Below, one piece after another: positions 17,700-25,413 of a stretch of DNA of 27,034 nucleotides; position 1 is the stretch's first letter, and each line of letters opens with the position of its first letter. A program made the translations under genes and the position numbers. The stretch comes from an uncultured Azospirillum sp. (GTDB lineage: Bacteria; Pseudomonadota; Alphaproteobacteria; RF32; CAG-239): NCBI GenBank assembly GCA_947383875.1, contig CANDEX010000016.1, positions 1-27,034 on the forward strand. Direction: 5' to 3'. The notes under the pieces are model-generated. The model worked only from the letters and a program-made list of their open reading frames with translations, ran no database searches and was not told the origin of the DNA.

Positions 17700-18471
17700 G
17701 CCTAATAAAGCGATGATCGGACTGTTTTTGATGATTGGAAGTGCCGTGTTCGCCCTGATTCTCGGCGTTTATCTCAAACGCGTGTTCTGGGCTGACAACA
17801 GCAATGTGGTAGTGATGTATTTTCAGGAATCCATCAAAGGACTTAATGTCGGTTCTGCGGTTGTTTTTCAAGGCGTGGAAGTCGGTAAAGTAAGTAAAAT
17901 CGACTTAGTGGCTGATATGAAAACGCTGACCTTCAGTATTCCGGTTTATGTCAGTCTGGATGTTTCAAAATCTTTCATTTCAGAAAGTAGTTACAGTAAA
18001 CGCGAAGAGCTGCTTGATGCTCTTATCAAAAAGGGGTTGCGTGCCCGCTTAACTGCTCAGAATTATCTGACCGGACAATTGATGATTGAACTGGCTATGC
18101 TGCCGGATACACCTATTAAATTGGAGAAAGAAGCACGGAATGAAGATTTTCTGCAAATTCCGACTGTTTTATCTCCTCTGGGAGAACTTTCAAGAGGTTT
18201 GCAAAATATTCCGTTCTCTGATGTGGCTAACAAAATCAGCAAAATGGCAGATTTATTTAACAAACAAATTCCGGTTATTTTGCCGCAAATCAGCGATATC
18301 GTCACCAACCTCAATCAATTGTTGGCCAATAACACTCGTTTATCAACTGAGGCATTGTCTAATCTTAATCGGGCACTGGTTGACATCAGTTCTGCGGCTC
18401 AATCATTCCGTGATTTAACGAATTTCTTAGAACGGCATCCAGAAGCTCTGTTACGAGGAAAAGGAGAATAA
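17689..18471 (+). CDS. mlaD: MlaD-type MCE-domain substrate-binding protein
   Basis: 260 aa; the ATG has GAGGAG about 6 nt upstream inside the ATPase gene. One N-terminal TM helix (about 9-30) anchors it to the inner membrane, then a single MCE domain (about 38-145): VVVMYFQESIKGLNVGSAVVF, then QGVEVGKVSKIDL, and NYLTGQLMIEL. The remaining part (about 160-260) is mostly helical with regular hydrophobic spacing (ISDIVTNLNQLLANN...), as in MCE proteins that build a tunnel. It sits between the permease complex and the lipoprotein and would pass lipid across the periplasm. Two bases separate its stop from the next ATG. Confidence 0.94.
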   Translation: MVRKPNKAMIGLFLMIGSAVFALILGVYLKRVFWADNSNVVVMYFQESIKGLNVGSAVVFQGVEVGKVSKIDLVADMKTLTFSIPVYVSLDVSKSFISESSYSKREELLDALIKKGLRARLTAQNYLTGQLMIELAMLPDTPIKLEKEARNEDFLQIPTVLSPLGELSRGLQNIPFSDVANKISKMADLFNKQIPVILPQISDIVTNLNQLLANNTRLSTEALSNLNRALVDISSAAQSFRDLTNFLERHPEALLRGKGE

Positions 18472-18473
18472 CC

Positions 18474-19043
18474 ATGCGTCATATTTGTGCTTTACTATCT
18501 TTTTTATTACTGGCCGCTTGTCTCAGCCGCTCTCCGGATTCAGCTTTTTACAGTCTGGAAACGATAGCTCCGGCACAGCCTTTATCGCAACGCAAAATGA
18601 CTGTGGCGGTCAACAGAGCCGTTGTGCCTAGCTATCTGGATAAGCCGCAAATTGTTATGCGGGATGCTGACGGTGTGGAATTACAAATTTCAGAATATGA
18701 ACGCTGGGGAGACACATTATCTTCCATGCTGGCTCGAGTAACCGCAGATGATTTGGGATTATTGCTGCCTAATGCGCAAATCAGACCGCAAAATTTTATG
18801 CCGCAGACTTATCAATATTATCTGACATTGGAAGTCAACCGCATGGACGGAACTTGGAATAATCAGGCCGTTTTGGATATATGGTGGACAATAACCAATA
18901 ATTATAATCAAGTATTCAAACGCGGCAGAAGCAGTCTGTCGGCTCCTCTGGGCAACAGTTATCAGGAATATGTCCAGATTCAAAGCAAGTTATTAGCAGA
19001 AGCCGCAGCTCAAATTGCCGAGACTTTGATAAAACTTCCGTAA
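18474..19043 (+). CDS. PqiC/LAL-type ABC transport auxiliary lipoprotein
   Basis: 189 aa; AAGGAG 8 nt before the ATG. The N-terminus is a lipoprotein signal with lipobox L13-A-A-C16 followed by LSRSPDSAFYSLE, the typical opening of the ABC-type transport auxiliary lipoprotein (PqiC, DUF330) family. MTVAVNRAVVPSYLDKPQIV and the ERWGDTLSSMLAR segment are also family-typical. It is probably an outer-membrane lipoprotein that receives lipid from the MCE protein. It occupies the place that MlaA/MlaC hold in enteric Mla operons; no MlaC- or MlaB-like gene is present here (the STAS domain of the permease covers the MlaB role). It is the last gene of the operon. Confidence 0.9.
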   Translation: MRHICALLSFLLLAACLSRSPDSAFYSLETIAPAQPLSQRKMTVAVNRAVVPSYLDKPQIVMRDADGVELQISEYERWGDTLSSMLARVTADDLGLLLPNAQIRPQNFMPQTYQYYLTLEVNRMDGTWNNQAVLDIWWTITNNYNQVFKRGRSSLSAPLGNSYQEYVQIQSKLLAEAAAQIAETLIKLP

Positions 19044-19053
19044 TTTAAACAAA

Positions 19054-19081
19054 TAAAAAAAACCGCCCTTTCGGGCGGTTT
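19054..19081 (-). terminator. Intrinsic terminator, strongest on the minus strand
   Basis: AAACCGCCC (19060-19068), loop TTTC, GGGCGGTTT (19073-19081). On the minus strand an eight-T tract follows directly, ending the DUF1189-type gene. On the plus strand only three Ts follow, so it may still help end the lipid-transport operon, whose last stop is 17 bp away. Confidence 0.9.
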
Positions 19082-19089
19082 AGCTTTAA

Positions 19090-20007
19090 TTATTTTTCTT
19101 TTTTAGCCTTTGCAGCCGGTTTATCTTTTTTCACCGCTGCCGGTTTGGCTTTCGCCGGAGTTTTCGGCTTTGCGGCCTTCACTGCCGGTTTCTTTTTCGC
19201 CGGAGCTTTTTTCTTCGGTTTTTCAACCTCAACAACTACGGGAGCTGCCTCTTCTTCCGGCCATACTGTTTCTTTGACAACTTCAATCGGAGCTATCGGC
19301 AGTTTGTAAATCAGAAATCCCTGCAGAGCAACAACCAAAACAAAGAAAACAAAAGTATTTAAACTAAGTCCCGCAGTAAAAAGCAAAATCCAAGAAACAA
19401 CATAAGCGGCAATCAACGCCAGAGTGCTTAACCGCATTCTACCGTCAAAGTCAATTTTTTTAGAAGCCAAACCGGCCAGAGGAATAGCACAGACTGAATA
19501 AATCAACGTCAACACAAAATAGAAGACAAACAGTCCGACTAAAGCTCCCAAAGCCACAATTATCGCAGTCCAATTTACAACTGAATTAAAAAATCCGGTA
19601 TAATCATCCTGCGGCAAATCAAAACTGCCTTCCAAATTATAGGTACGGACTTCACGATCTTTTGCCAGATAGATGTTTTTGCGGGTGAAATAAACCCCGG
19701 GATCCAATGTGTTTGTATCCAAATTATCGGTTGTCGTATCCAAAACTAAAGGAATCGGATAAGGCGCGCTGCTTTCATCAAAACGCAAATGGACAACTTT
19801 ATAGGTTTCCTGCGGTTCAACAATTTTACCATCGACAACCTTAATCGGCAGCATCTGGTCTGCAATCTGTTGAGCATAGGGAACACCTTTTTGCCCATAG
19901 ATTTTAGCCGCCGCACCAACAATGATTCCCAAAATCAAAGACAACAACATCAGGTATTTCACACCTAATCCCTGTCCGCCGGCGATGTAACCGATTATTT
20001 TTTTCAT
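19090..20007 (-). CDS. DUF1189-like membrane protein with lysine/alanine/proline-rich tail
   Basis: 305 aa from the ATG at 20007, which lies 6 nt after TAAGGAG; the ATG at 20013 touches the ribosome site and is unlikely to be used. TM1 spans about 15-35, an extracytoplasmic domain about 36-140 (contains VVHLRFDESSAPYPIP and FTRKNIYLAKDREV), then a long hydrophobic stretch (about 145-185) and two more helices to about 240. Positive residues place the N-terminus and the tail inside. The last 43 residues (263-305) are almost only K, A and P (for example KKAPAKKKPAVKAAK), like histone-H1/AlgP tails. DUF1189 has no known function; the family call is by architecture and moderate. It is monocistronic and divergent from adiC. 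Confidence 0.65.
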   Translation of the reverse strand: MKKIIGYIAGGQGLGVKYLMLLSLILGIIVGAAAKIYGQKGVPYAQQIADQMLPIKVVDGKIVEPQETYKVVHLRFDESSAPYPIPLVLDTTTDNLDTNTLDPGVYFTRKNIYLAKDREVRTYNLEGSFDLPQDDYTGFFNSVVNWTAIIVALGALVGLFVFYFVLTLIYSVCAIPLAGLASKKIDFDGRMRLSTLALIAAYVVSWILLFTAGLSLNTFVFFVLVVALQGFLIYKLPIAPIEVVKETVWPEEEAAPVVVEVEKPKKKAPAKKKPAVKAAKPKTPAKAKPAAVKKDKPAAKAKKEK

Positions 20008-20040
20008 ATGCATCTCCTTACAAATTATTCTTTTGAATCA

Positions 20041-20068
20041 TATATACCGCGATTTAGCAAATTAGCAA
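20041..20068 (-). promoter_or_regulatory. Candidate promoter of the DUF1189-like gene
   Basis: On the minus strand: TTGCTA (20068-20063), 16-bp spacer, TATATA (20046-20041), about 33 bp before the ATG. The -35 region lies in a perfect 8-bp direct repeat (TTAGCAAA twice, plus strand 20054-20069). Confidence 0.5.
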
Positions 20069-20117
20069 ACAGAAAATTTGTCCTTTTTGATATTATACAA
20101 AATTTTACGTTCGGGAA

Positions 20118-20145
20118 TTGTAAAAAGATAATCAAAGCATAGATA
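20118..20145 (+). promoter_or_regulatory. Candidate promoter of adiC-adiA
   Basis: TTGTAA (20118-20123), 16-bp spacer, TAGATA (20140-20145), 33 bp before the adiC ATG. The match is moderate. A ribosome site GGAGG (20166-20170) precedes the ATG by 7 nt. No regulator gene of the AdiY type is nearby. Confidence 0.45.
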
Positions 20146-20177
20146 TATGGCAGAATTTAACAAACGGAGGATTTGCT

Positions 20178-21659
20178 ATGGCTAATGAGGATAATAAAAT
20201 CGGCTTAATTCCGGCCACTTTAATGGTGGCCGGCAATATGATGGGCTCGGGAGTGTTTATGCTTCCGGCAAATTTGGCGGCAATCGGCAGCATTGCCATT
20301 TTCGGATGGCTGATAACGATTGTCGGAGCCATAGCTCTGGCGTTAGTCTTTTCAAAACTGACACAAATTTATCCGGCAGCCGGCGGGCCTTATGCATACT
20401 CTCGCAAGGCTTTCGGCGATTATATGGGATATCAGACCAATCTGGTTTACTGGCTGGCTAATGTGGTAGGCAATGTGGGGTTGGCCGTTGCCGGACTAGG
20501 TTATCTGACGACATTCTTCCCCTCTTTAAGAGATCCTTTGGTTATGGCTCTGGCGCAGATTGGCGTTATTTGGTTCTTTACTTATGCCAATATTCTGGGG
20601 CCGAATGTTGTGGCTCGTATTCAGGGGATGACCACTTCTTTAGCTTTGCTTCCGATTATCGGTATGGCTTTGCTGGGATGGTTTTGGTTTAACACCGACA
20701 CATATATGGCCGGATGGAACGTTACGGGGGAAAGTGATTTCAGTGCCATCGGCATGACCCTTAACTTTACTTTATGGGCCTTTATCGGTGTTGAAAGTGC
20801 TTCGGTTTCTACCGCCGTTGTCAAAGATCCGGTTAAAAACGTACCAATTGCTACTGTGGCTGGTGTTATTATTGCGGCTGTTTGCTACATTCTTAGCTCT
20901 TCTGCCGTGATGGGAATTATTCCCAGTCAGGAACTGATTGCCTCTTCAGCTCCGTTCTCTGATGCCGTAACTCTGGCTCTGGGACCGACTGCCGGTAAAA
21001 TCGTTGCTCTTTGCGCCGCTTTGGGATGTCTCGGCTCTCTCGGCGGATGGACTTTATTGGTCGGACAAACGGCTAAGGCTGCTGCCGATGACGGATTATT
21101 CGGTAATTTATTTGCAAAAGTCAATCGTCGCAACGTGCCGTCTTTGGGCTTGGCTGTCGTTGCCGGTATTATGACCCTGCAAGTTTTGGCAACCATGTCT
21201 CCGACGGCATCTGAACAATTTGGCAAAATCGCCTCGGTTGCCGTTATCATGACGTTGTTACCCTATATTTATTCGTCAGTTGCCATCAAAATTCTTGGCC
21301 GAGACAAAATGTCACGCAGTCAAAATACTTTTTATACGCTGGTTGGACTGGTGGCTGCCGTTTACAGCCTGATGGCCATGATCGGTTCTGATCCGGCACA
21401 GACAAGATGGGCTCTCATGTTTGTTATTTCGACAATTATTTTCTATGAGCTTTCCGTCAATCGTAAACTGGACATCAAGGAAAATCACATAAAACCCGGA
21501 GGCTGTGTTCCGGCTTGGGTACGCCATGTCACTCTTTTCATCACTGTTTTGGCTCTCATTGCCATGTTCTGGGTTTCTGTCGGACGGTATCATAATACGC
21601 CGCTCCATCCGAGAGTACAGGTAATGGACCATTTAACAGACATTTTTCACAATAATTAA
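20178..21659 (+). CDS. adiC: Arginine:agmatine antiporter, AdiC-like
   Basis: 493 aa, APC superfamily. GLIPATLMVAGNMMGSGVF at the N-terminus is near-identical to E. coli AdiC, including the GSG loop of TM1 that binds substrate. W200 (FTLWAFIGVESAS) and W291 (GSLGGWTLLVGQTAKAA) correspond to AdiC W202 and W293, and E206 to E208. Compared with CadB and PotE the match is clearly closer to AdiC. It exchanges external arginine for cytoplasmic agmatine. It is about 50 residues longer than AdiC (445 aa), and the extension contains a further hydrophobic segment (about 447-468), a possible 13th helix. adiA follows after 18 bp. Confidence 0.93.
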   Translation: MANEDNKIGLIPATLMVAGNMMGSGVFMLPANLAAIGSIAIFGWLITIVGAIALALVFSKLTQIYPAAGGPYAYSRKAFGDYMGYQTNLVYWLANVVGNVGLAVAGLGYLTTFFPSLRDPLVMALAQIGVIWFFTYANILGPNVVARIQGMTTSLALLPIIGMALLGWFWFNTDTYMAGWNVTGESDFSAIGMTLNFTLWAFIGVESASVSTAVVKDPVKNVPIATVAGVIIAAVCYILSSSAVMGIIPSQELIASSAPFSDAVTLALGPTAGKIVALCAALGCLGSLGGWTLLVGQTAKAAADDGLFGNLFAKVNRRNVPSLGLAVVAGIMTLQVLATMSPTASEQFGKIASVAVIMTLLPYIYSSVAIKILGRDKMSRSQNTFYTLVGLVAAVYSLMAMIGSDPAQTRWALMFVISTIIFYELSVNRKLDIKENHIKPGGCVPAWVRHVTLFITVLALIAMFWVSVGRYHNTPLHPRVQVMDHLTDIFHNN

Positions 21660-21677
21660 ACAGCGAGGGGAAAATCT

Positions 21678-23972
21678 ATGCATAGACCTACTGATCCTTT
21701 AGAAATTAAAATTCTGATGTTTTATGAGGGACTGGCTGACAATAACGCCAACTCCCGAGCCGTCAGAGAATTAAAGAAAGATTTGGAAGATAAAGAAGCC
21801 AAGGTGATTGTTTCGGAAACACCGATGGATGCACGGGCTGTCATTGCGGCTGATCCGGAAATTCAATGCGTGTTGCTGAATTATGATGAAAATGACGAAC
21901 AGTGCCCCAGCAAATTATGCCGCATTTTGCAGGATATTCGCGCCAGAAACGCTAATCTTCCGGTTTTTCTGCTCTCTGATCGCTATAAGGCCTCTGCTAT
22001 TCCCTCTGATATTCTTGACAAAGTCAGCGACTTTATTTGGATATTGGAAGATACATCGGATTTCATCGCCGGACGTATTCTCGCTGCAACAGAACGTTAC
22101 CGCGAATTTGTTTTGCCGCCGATGTTTAAGGCTTTAACTGAATTTGCCAAAGTTCATGAATATTCATGGCATACTCCGGGACACACCGGTGGCACCGGTT
22201 TTTTGAAATCTCCGGCAGGTCGGGCTTTCTTTAACTTTTTCGGTGAACCAATTTTCCGTTCCGACCTGTCGATATCCGTTGGCGAACTTGGCTCCCTGCT
22301 TGACCACTCCGGCCCCATCGGTGAAAGTGAAAAATATACCGCGCGGGTTTTCGGAGCAGACAGAACCTATCATGTCACCAATGGGACATCGACTTCTAAT
22401 CGCGTGGTTTTAATGGCCAGTGTTACCCGTAATCAGGTAGCCTTATGCGACAGAAACTGTCACAAATCAGTTGAACATGCCATAACTATGTCTGGTGCCA
22501 TTCCGACTTATATGGTGCCGACACGAAACCAATATGGAATTATCGGACCGATTTTACCCTATAAAATGACCAAAGAGGCCATCGCCAAGTCAATTCAAGA
22601 GAATCCTCTGGTCACGGATGAAATTGATGCTAATCCGGTTCATGCCGTTATCACCAACTCAACTTATGACGGTTTATGTTATAATGTTGAACGTGTTAAA
22701 GAACTTTTGGGACAAAGCGTTGACCGCCTGCATTTTGATGAAGCATGGTATGGGTACGCCCGTTTTAATCCTCTTTATAAAGATCGCTATGCCATGAACG
22801 GCAATATTAAAGATTTTGACCGTAACGGGCCGACCGTCTTTGCTACACAATCAACTCACAAACTTTTGGCGGCTTTCTCTCAAGCGTCAATGCTTCATGT
22901 TCGTGAAGGGCGGAATCCTATCGGACATTTGCGCATGAACGAAGCCTTTATGATGCAGGCTTCTACCTCACCATTTTATCCGATTATTGCCACCAACGAT
23001 ATCAGTGCTGCCATGATGGACGGCCCCGGAGGCAAAACGCTGACGGATATATCTATACGCGAAGCCGTTTCTTTCCGTAAAACAGTTGCGAGAATTCACG
23101 CAGAACATAAGGCTAAAAATGATTGGTTCTTTAATATCTGGCAACCGGATTATGTCACAGACCCCGACAGCGGGAAAAAGATGCCTTTCTATGAAGCTCC
23201 GACAGATTTGTTGGCCAAGAATCCGTCTTGCTGGTTGTTGCAACCTAATGATACATGGCATGGTTTCGGTGCCATTGATGAAGGCTTCTGTATGCTTGAC
23301 CCCATCAAAGTTTCCGTCACCACCCCGGGAATGGGTGATAACGGCGATTTAGAAGACAACGGCATTCCTGCGGCCTTGTTGACCTCTTATCTGGATGCCA
23401 AGGGGATTGTCGTCGAAAAAACAACAGACTTTACAGTGCTATTCCTATTCTCAATCGGGGTTACCAACGGAAAATGGGGAACGTTACTTAATGCTCTGTT
23501 TGAATTTAAACGTGACTATGATAATAACACATCGTTAGAACGGGTTATTCCCTCTTTGGCTGTCGATTATCCGGAACGTTATCGCGACATGGGACTGAAA
23601 GATCTGGCAGATGAGATGTTTGCCGCCATGAAAAAACTCGGCACAACCAAAGCAATGGCCGCCGGCTTCGCCGAATTGCCTCACCCGGATATGACCCCGG
23701 TTCAAGCTTATGAGAATCTGGTTCATAATAATGTGGAAAAAGTTAAGGTTGATGACATGGCTGGACGAACCGTCGCCACCGGTGTGGTTCCGTATCCGCC
23801 AGGAATTCCTCTGCTTATGCCCGGTGAAAATGCCGGTCCGGCTGACGGCCCGCTGCTCGGATATCTGAAATCATTGCAAGCTTTTGACCTTCAGTTTCCC
23901 GGGTTCACTCATGATACGCACGGGGTCGAAGTTACTAACGGCGTTTATGAAGTTTTATGTCTCAAAAAGTAA
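21678..23972 (+). CDS. adiA: Acid-inducible-type arginine decarboxylase, AdiA-like
   Basis: 764 aa (E. coli AdiA is 755); GAGGGG 8 nt before the ATG. Domains: N-terminal wing/response-regulator-like region (1 to about 135), PLP fold type I core (about 150-590), C-terminal domain. The PLP lysine is K395 in TQSTHKLLAAFSQAS; the conserved aspartate is in DRLHFDEAWYGYARFNP, and HTPGHTGG, DRNCHKS and STYDGLCYN match AdiA rather than lysine or ornithine decarboxylases. It converts arginine to agmatine and CO2 while consuming a proton. Co-transcribed with adiC. Induction by low pH is inferred from the family; the sequence shows no specific control site. Confidence 0.95.
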   Translation: MHRPTDPLEIKILMFYEGLADNNANSRAVRELKKDLEDKEAKVIVSETPMDARAVIAADPEIQCVLLNYDENDEQCPSKLCRILQDIRARNANLPVFLLSDRYKASAIPSDILDKVSDFIWILEDTSDFIAGRILAATERYREFVLPPMFKALTEFAKVHEYSWHTPGHTGGTGFLKSPAGRAFFNFFGEPIFRSDLSISVGELGSLLDHSGPIGESEKYTARVFGADRTYHVTNGTSTSNRVVLMASVTRNQVALCDRNCHKSVEHAITMSGAIPTYMVPTRNQYGIIGPILPYKMTKEAIAKSIQENPLVTDEIDANPVHAVITNSTYDGLCYNVERVKELLGQSVDRLHFDEAWYGYARFNPLYKDRYAMNGNIKDFDRNGPTVFATQSTHKLLAAFSQASMLHVREGRNPIGHLRMNEAFMMQASTSPFYPIIATNDISAAMMDGPGGKTLTDISIREAVSFRKTVARIHAEHKAKNDWFFNIWQPDYVTDPDSGKKMPFYEAPTDLLAKNPSCWLLQPNDTWHGFGAIDEGFCMLDPIKVSVTTPGMGDNGDLEDNGIPAALLTSYLDAKGIVVEKTTDFTVLFLFSIGVTNGKWGTLLNALFEFKRDYDNNTSLERVIPSLAVDYPERYRDMGLKDLADEMFAAMKKLGTTKAMAAGFAELPHPDMTPVQAYENLVHNNVEKVKVDDMAGRTVATGVVPYPPGIPLLMPGENAGPADGPLLGYLKSLQAFDLQFPGFTHDTHGVEVTNGVYEVLCLKK

Positions 23973-23980
23973 TTGCTATG

Positions 23981-24012
23981 GCCCCTCCTTATTTTTTAAG
24001 GAGGGGCTTTTT
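23981..24012 (+). terminator. Intrinsic terminator of adiC-adiA
   Basis: An 11-bp perfect stem (23981-23991 with 23997-24007, GCCCCTCCTTA and its complement), 5-nt loop, then five Ts. It starts 8 bp after the adiA stop. Confidence 0.95.
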
Positions 24013-24082
24013 ATAAAAATTTTATCTTTTTTTAAATCTCTCTGAATATCATTCTGCCCAAATAAATAATTGAGAGCAGACA

Positions 24083-25381
24083 ATGAAACCTTTTCTTATT
24101 CGTTTGGAACATTTACAGGCTTTAATCTCCCCATTGAGTGCTTTTTTTCTGGGTACAATTCTAACCTGTTGCGCTTATGCTTTGTTGACCTCTTATCTTT
24201 CATTAAACATGGCACAAAACGGCGTACCGACATCTGTCGCAGGACTGGTTTTGTCCGCTTATTACATCGGCTATGTCTTTGCCGCACTGAGTGCTTATCA
24301 CACCATCAATAAAGCTGGACATATTCGCGCTTTTTCCAGCTATATTTCCATCTTTTCGGCTTTGGCTTTGATGCATTATTATTCTCAAAATACTATTATT
24401 TGGGGCTTTTTGAGGCTGTTGGAAGGATATTGTCTCGGCTCTGCGATGATGTGTCTGGAAAGTTGGCTGAACACTCGTGCCAATAATAACAATCGCGGCA
24501 CAATTATGTCGTTATATATGATTACCACGTATCTTGGTTCTTCTCTTGGCCAATTGCTTTTGAATATTCCCACCACAAGCGGTGTGACAATTTATGTGAC
24601 GGTTTCCGTACTTTTTTCCATTGCACTGGTACCTATTTCATTAACGGCTTTACCCACACCGGACATCAGCGTGTATCAATCCATGTCTTTACGGCGTTTA
24701 TACAAAGCCAGTCCGGTGGGCGTTGTCGGTTGTGCTATCAGCGGTATTTTTGTCGGTACGTTTTACATTCTCGGTCCGATTTATACAGCAAATAACGGCT
24801 TAAGCGTGGAAGTAACCTCATTATTTATGTTTTTTGGAGTTGTCGGCGGAATGTTTGCTCAATTTCCTATAGGCAAACTTTCTGACTGTATGGATCGGCG
24901 GTTTGTTATGCTGTGGATTTGCGGTGCTTTATTTCTAACAGCTCCTTGGGTACAACATTTTATTCATGAAGGGCATATTGCTATTGCTGTTTCAGCATTT
25001 ATTTTGGGCTGCGGTACTTTTGTTTTGTATCCTATCTGTGTTTCTCACGTTAATGACAAGATCGCCGATGCCGAAAGAGTTCGTGCCAGCGGGCTGCTCA
25101 TTTTGCTGCAAAGTTTAGGAATGATTGGCGGTCCAATACTGGTTTCATTTCTTATGCAACATTTGGGAACAATCTGTTTTGTTTTGGCTTATTCTTTTTT
25201 TGCAGGTATTTTCGTCTTGTTTGCCTTGCATTTTGTTACTTTCCGCCCCCGGGTCAATTATCTCAATATAACACCGACGGATCCGATGCCGACAACACCG
25301 ACCCATGTTTTTCATGAGTTGACACAAGATGATACTATTCTGGATAAAGCTAAAGGAATGTTTCAGGAAAAGAAACATTAA
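24083..25381 (+). CDS. MFS transporter, YcaD-like
   Basis: 432 aa, twelve predicted TM helices with a central loop around residue 200. RLLEGYCLGSAMMCLESWLN (about 110-129) followed by RGTIMSLYMITTYLGSSLGQ is characteristic of the YcaD subfamily. GKLSDCMDRRFV (about 268-279) is the MFS loop motif between helices 8 and 9. The ribosome site is GAGAG 6 nt before the ATG. The C-terminal tail is soluble, with TPTDPMPTTPTH and a charged end. Substrate unknown for the family. It is a single-gene unit behind the adiA terminator; no direct link to acid resistance is shown. Confidence 0.88.
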   Translation: MKPFLIRLEHLQALISPLSAFFLGTILTCCAYALLTSYLSLNMAQNGVPTSVAGLVLSAYYIGYVFAALSAYHTINKAGHIRAFSSYISIFSALALMHYYSQNTIIWGFLRLLEGYCLGSAMMCLESWLNTRANNNNRGTIMSLYMITTYLGSSLGQLLLNIPTTSGVTIYVTVSVLFSIALVPISLTALPTPDISVYQSMSLRRLYKASPVGVVGCAISGIFVGTFYILGPIYTANNGLSVEVTSLFMFFGVVGGMFAQFPIGKLSDCMDRRFVMLWICGALFLTAPWVQHFIHEGHIAIAVSAFILGCGTFVLYPICVSHVNDKIADAERVRASGLLILLQSLGMIGGPILVSFLMQHLGTICFVLAYSFFAGIFVLFALHFVTFRPRVNYLNITPTDPMPTTPTHVFHELTQDDTILDKAKGMFQEKKH

Positions 25382-25412
25382 AAAAAAGGCTCTCAGTTAA
25401 GAGAGCCTTTTT
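25381..25412. terminator. Bidirectional intrinsic terminator
   Basis: AAAAAGGCTCTC (25383-25394), loop AGTTAA, GAGAGCCTTTTT (25401-25412). T tracts appear on both strands, so it ends the MFS gene (plus) and gltX (minus), whose stops are 32 bp apart. Confidence 0.92.
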
Positions 25413-25413
25413 A

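Noticed and set aside
20178..21659. Lysine/cadaverine (CadB) or putrescine (PotE) antiporter
   Set aside because: N-terminal and TM6/TM8 motifs, including W200, E206 and W291, match AdiC much more closely, and the partner gene is an arginine-type decarboxylase.
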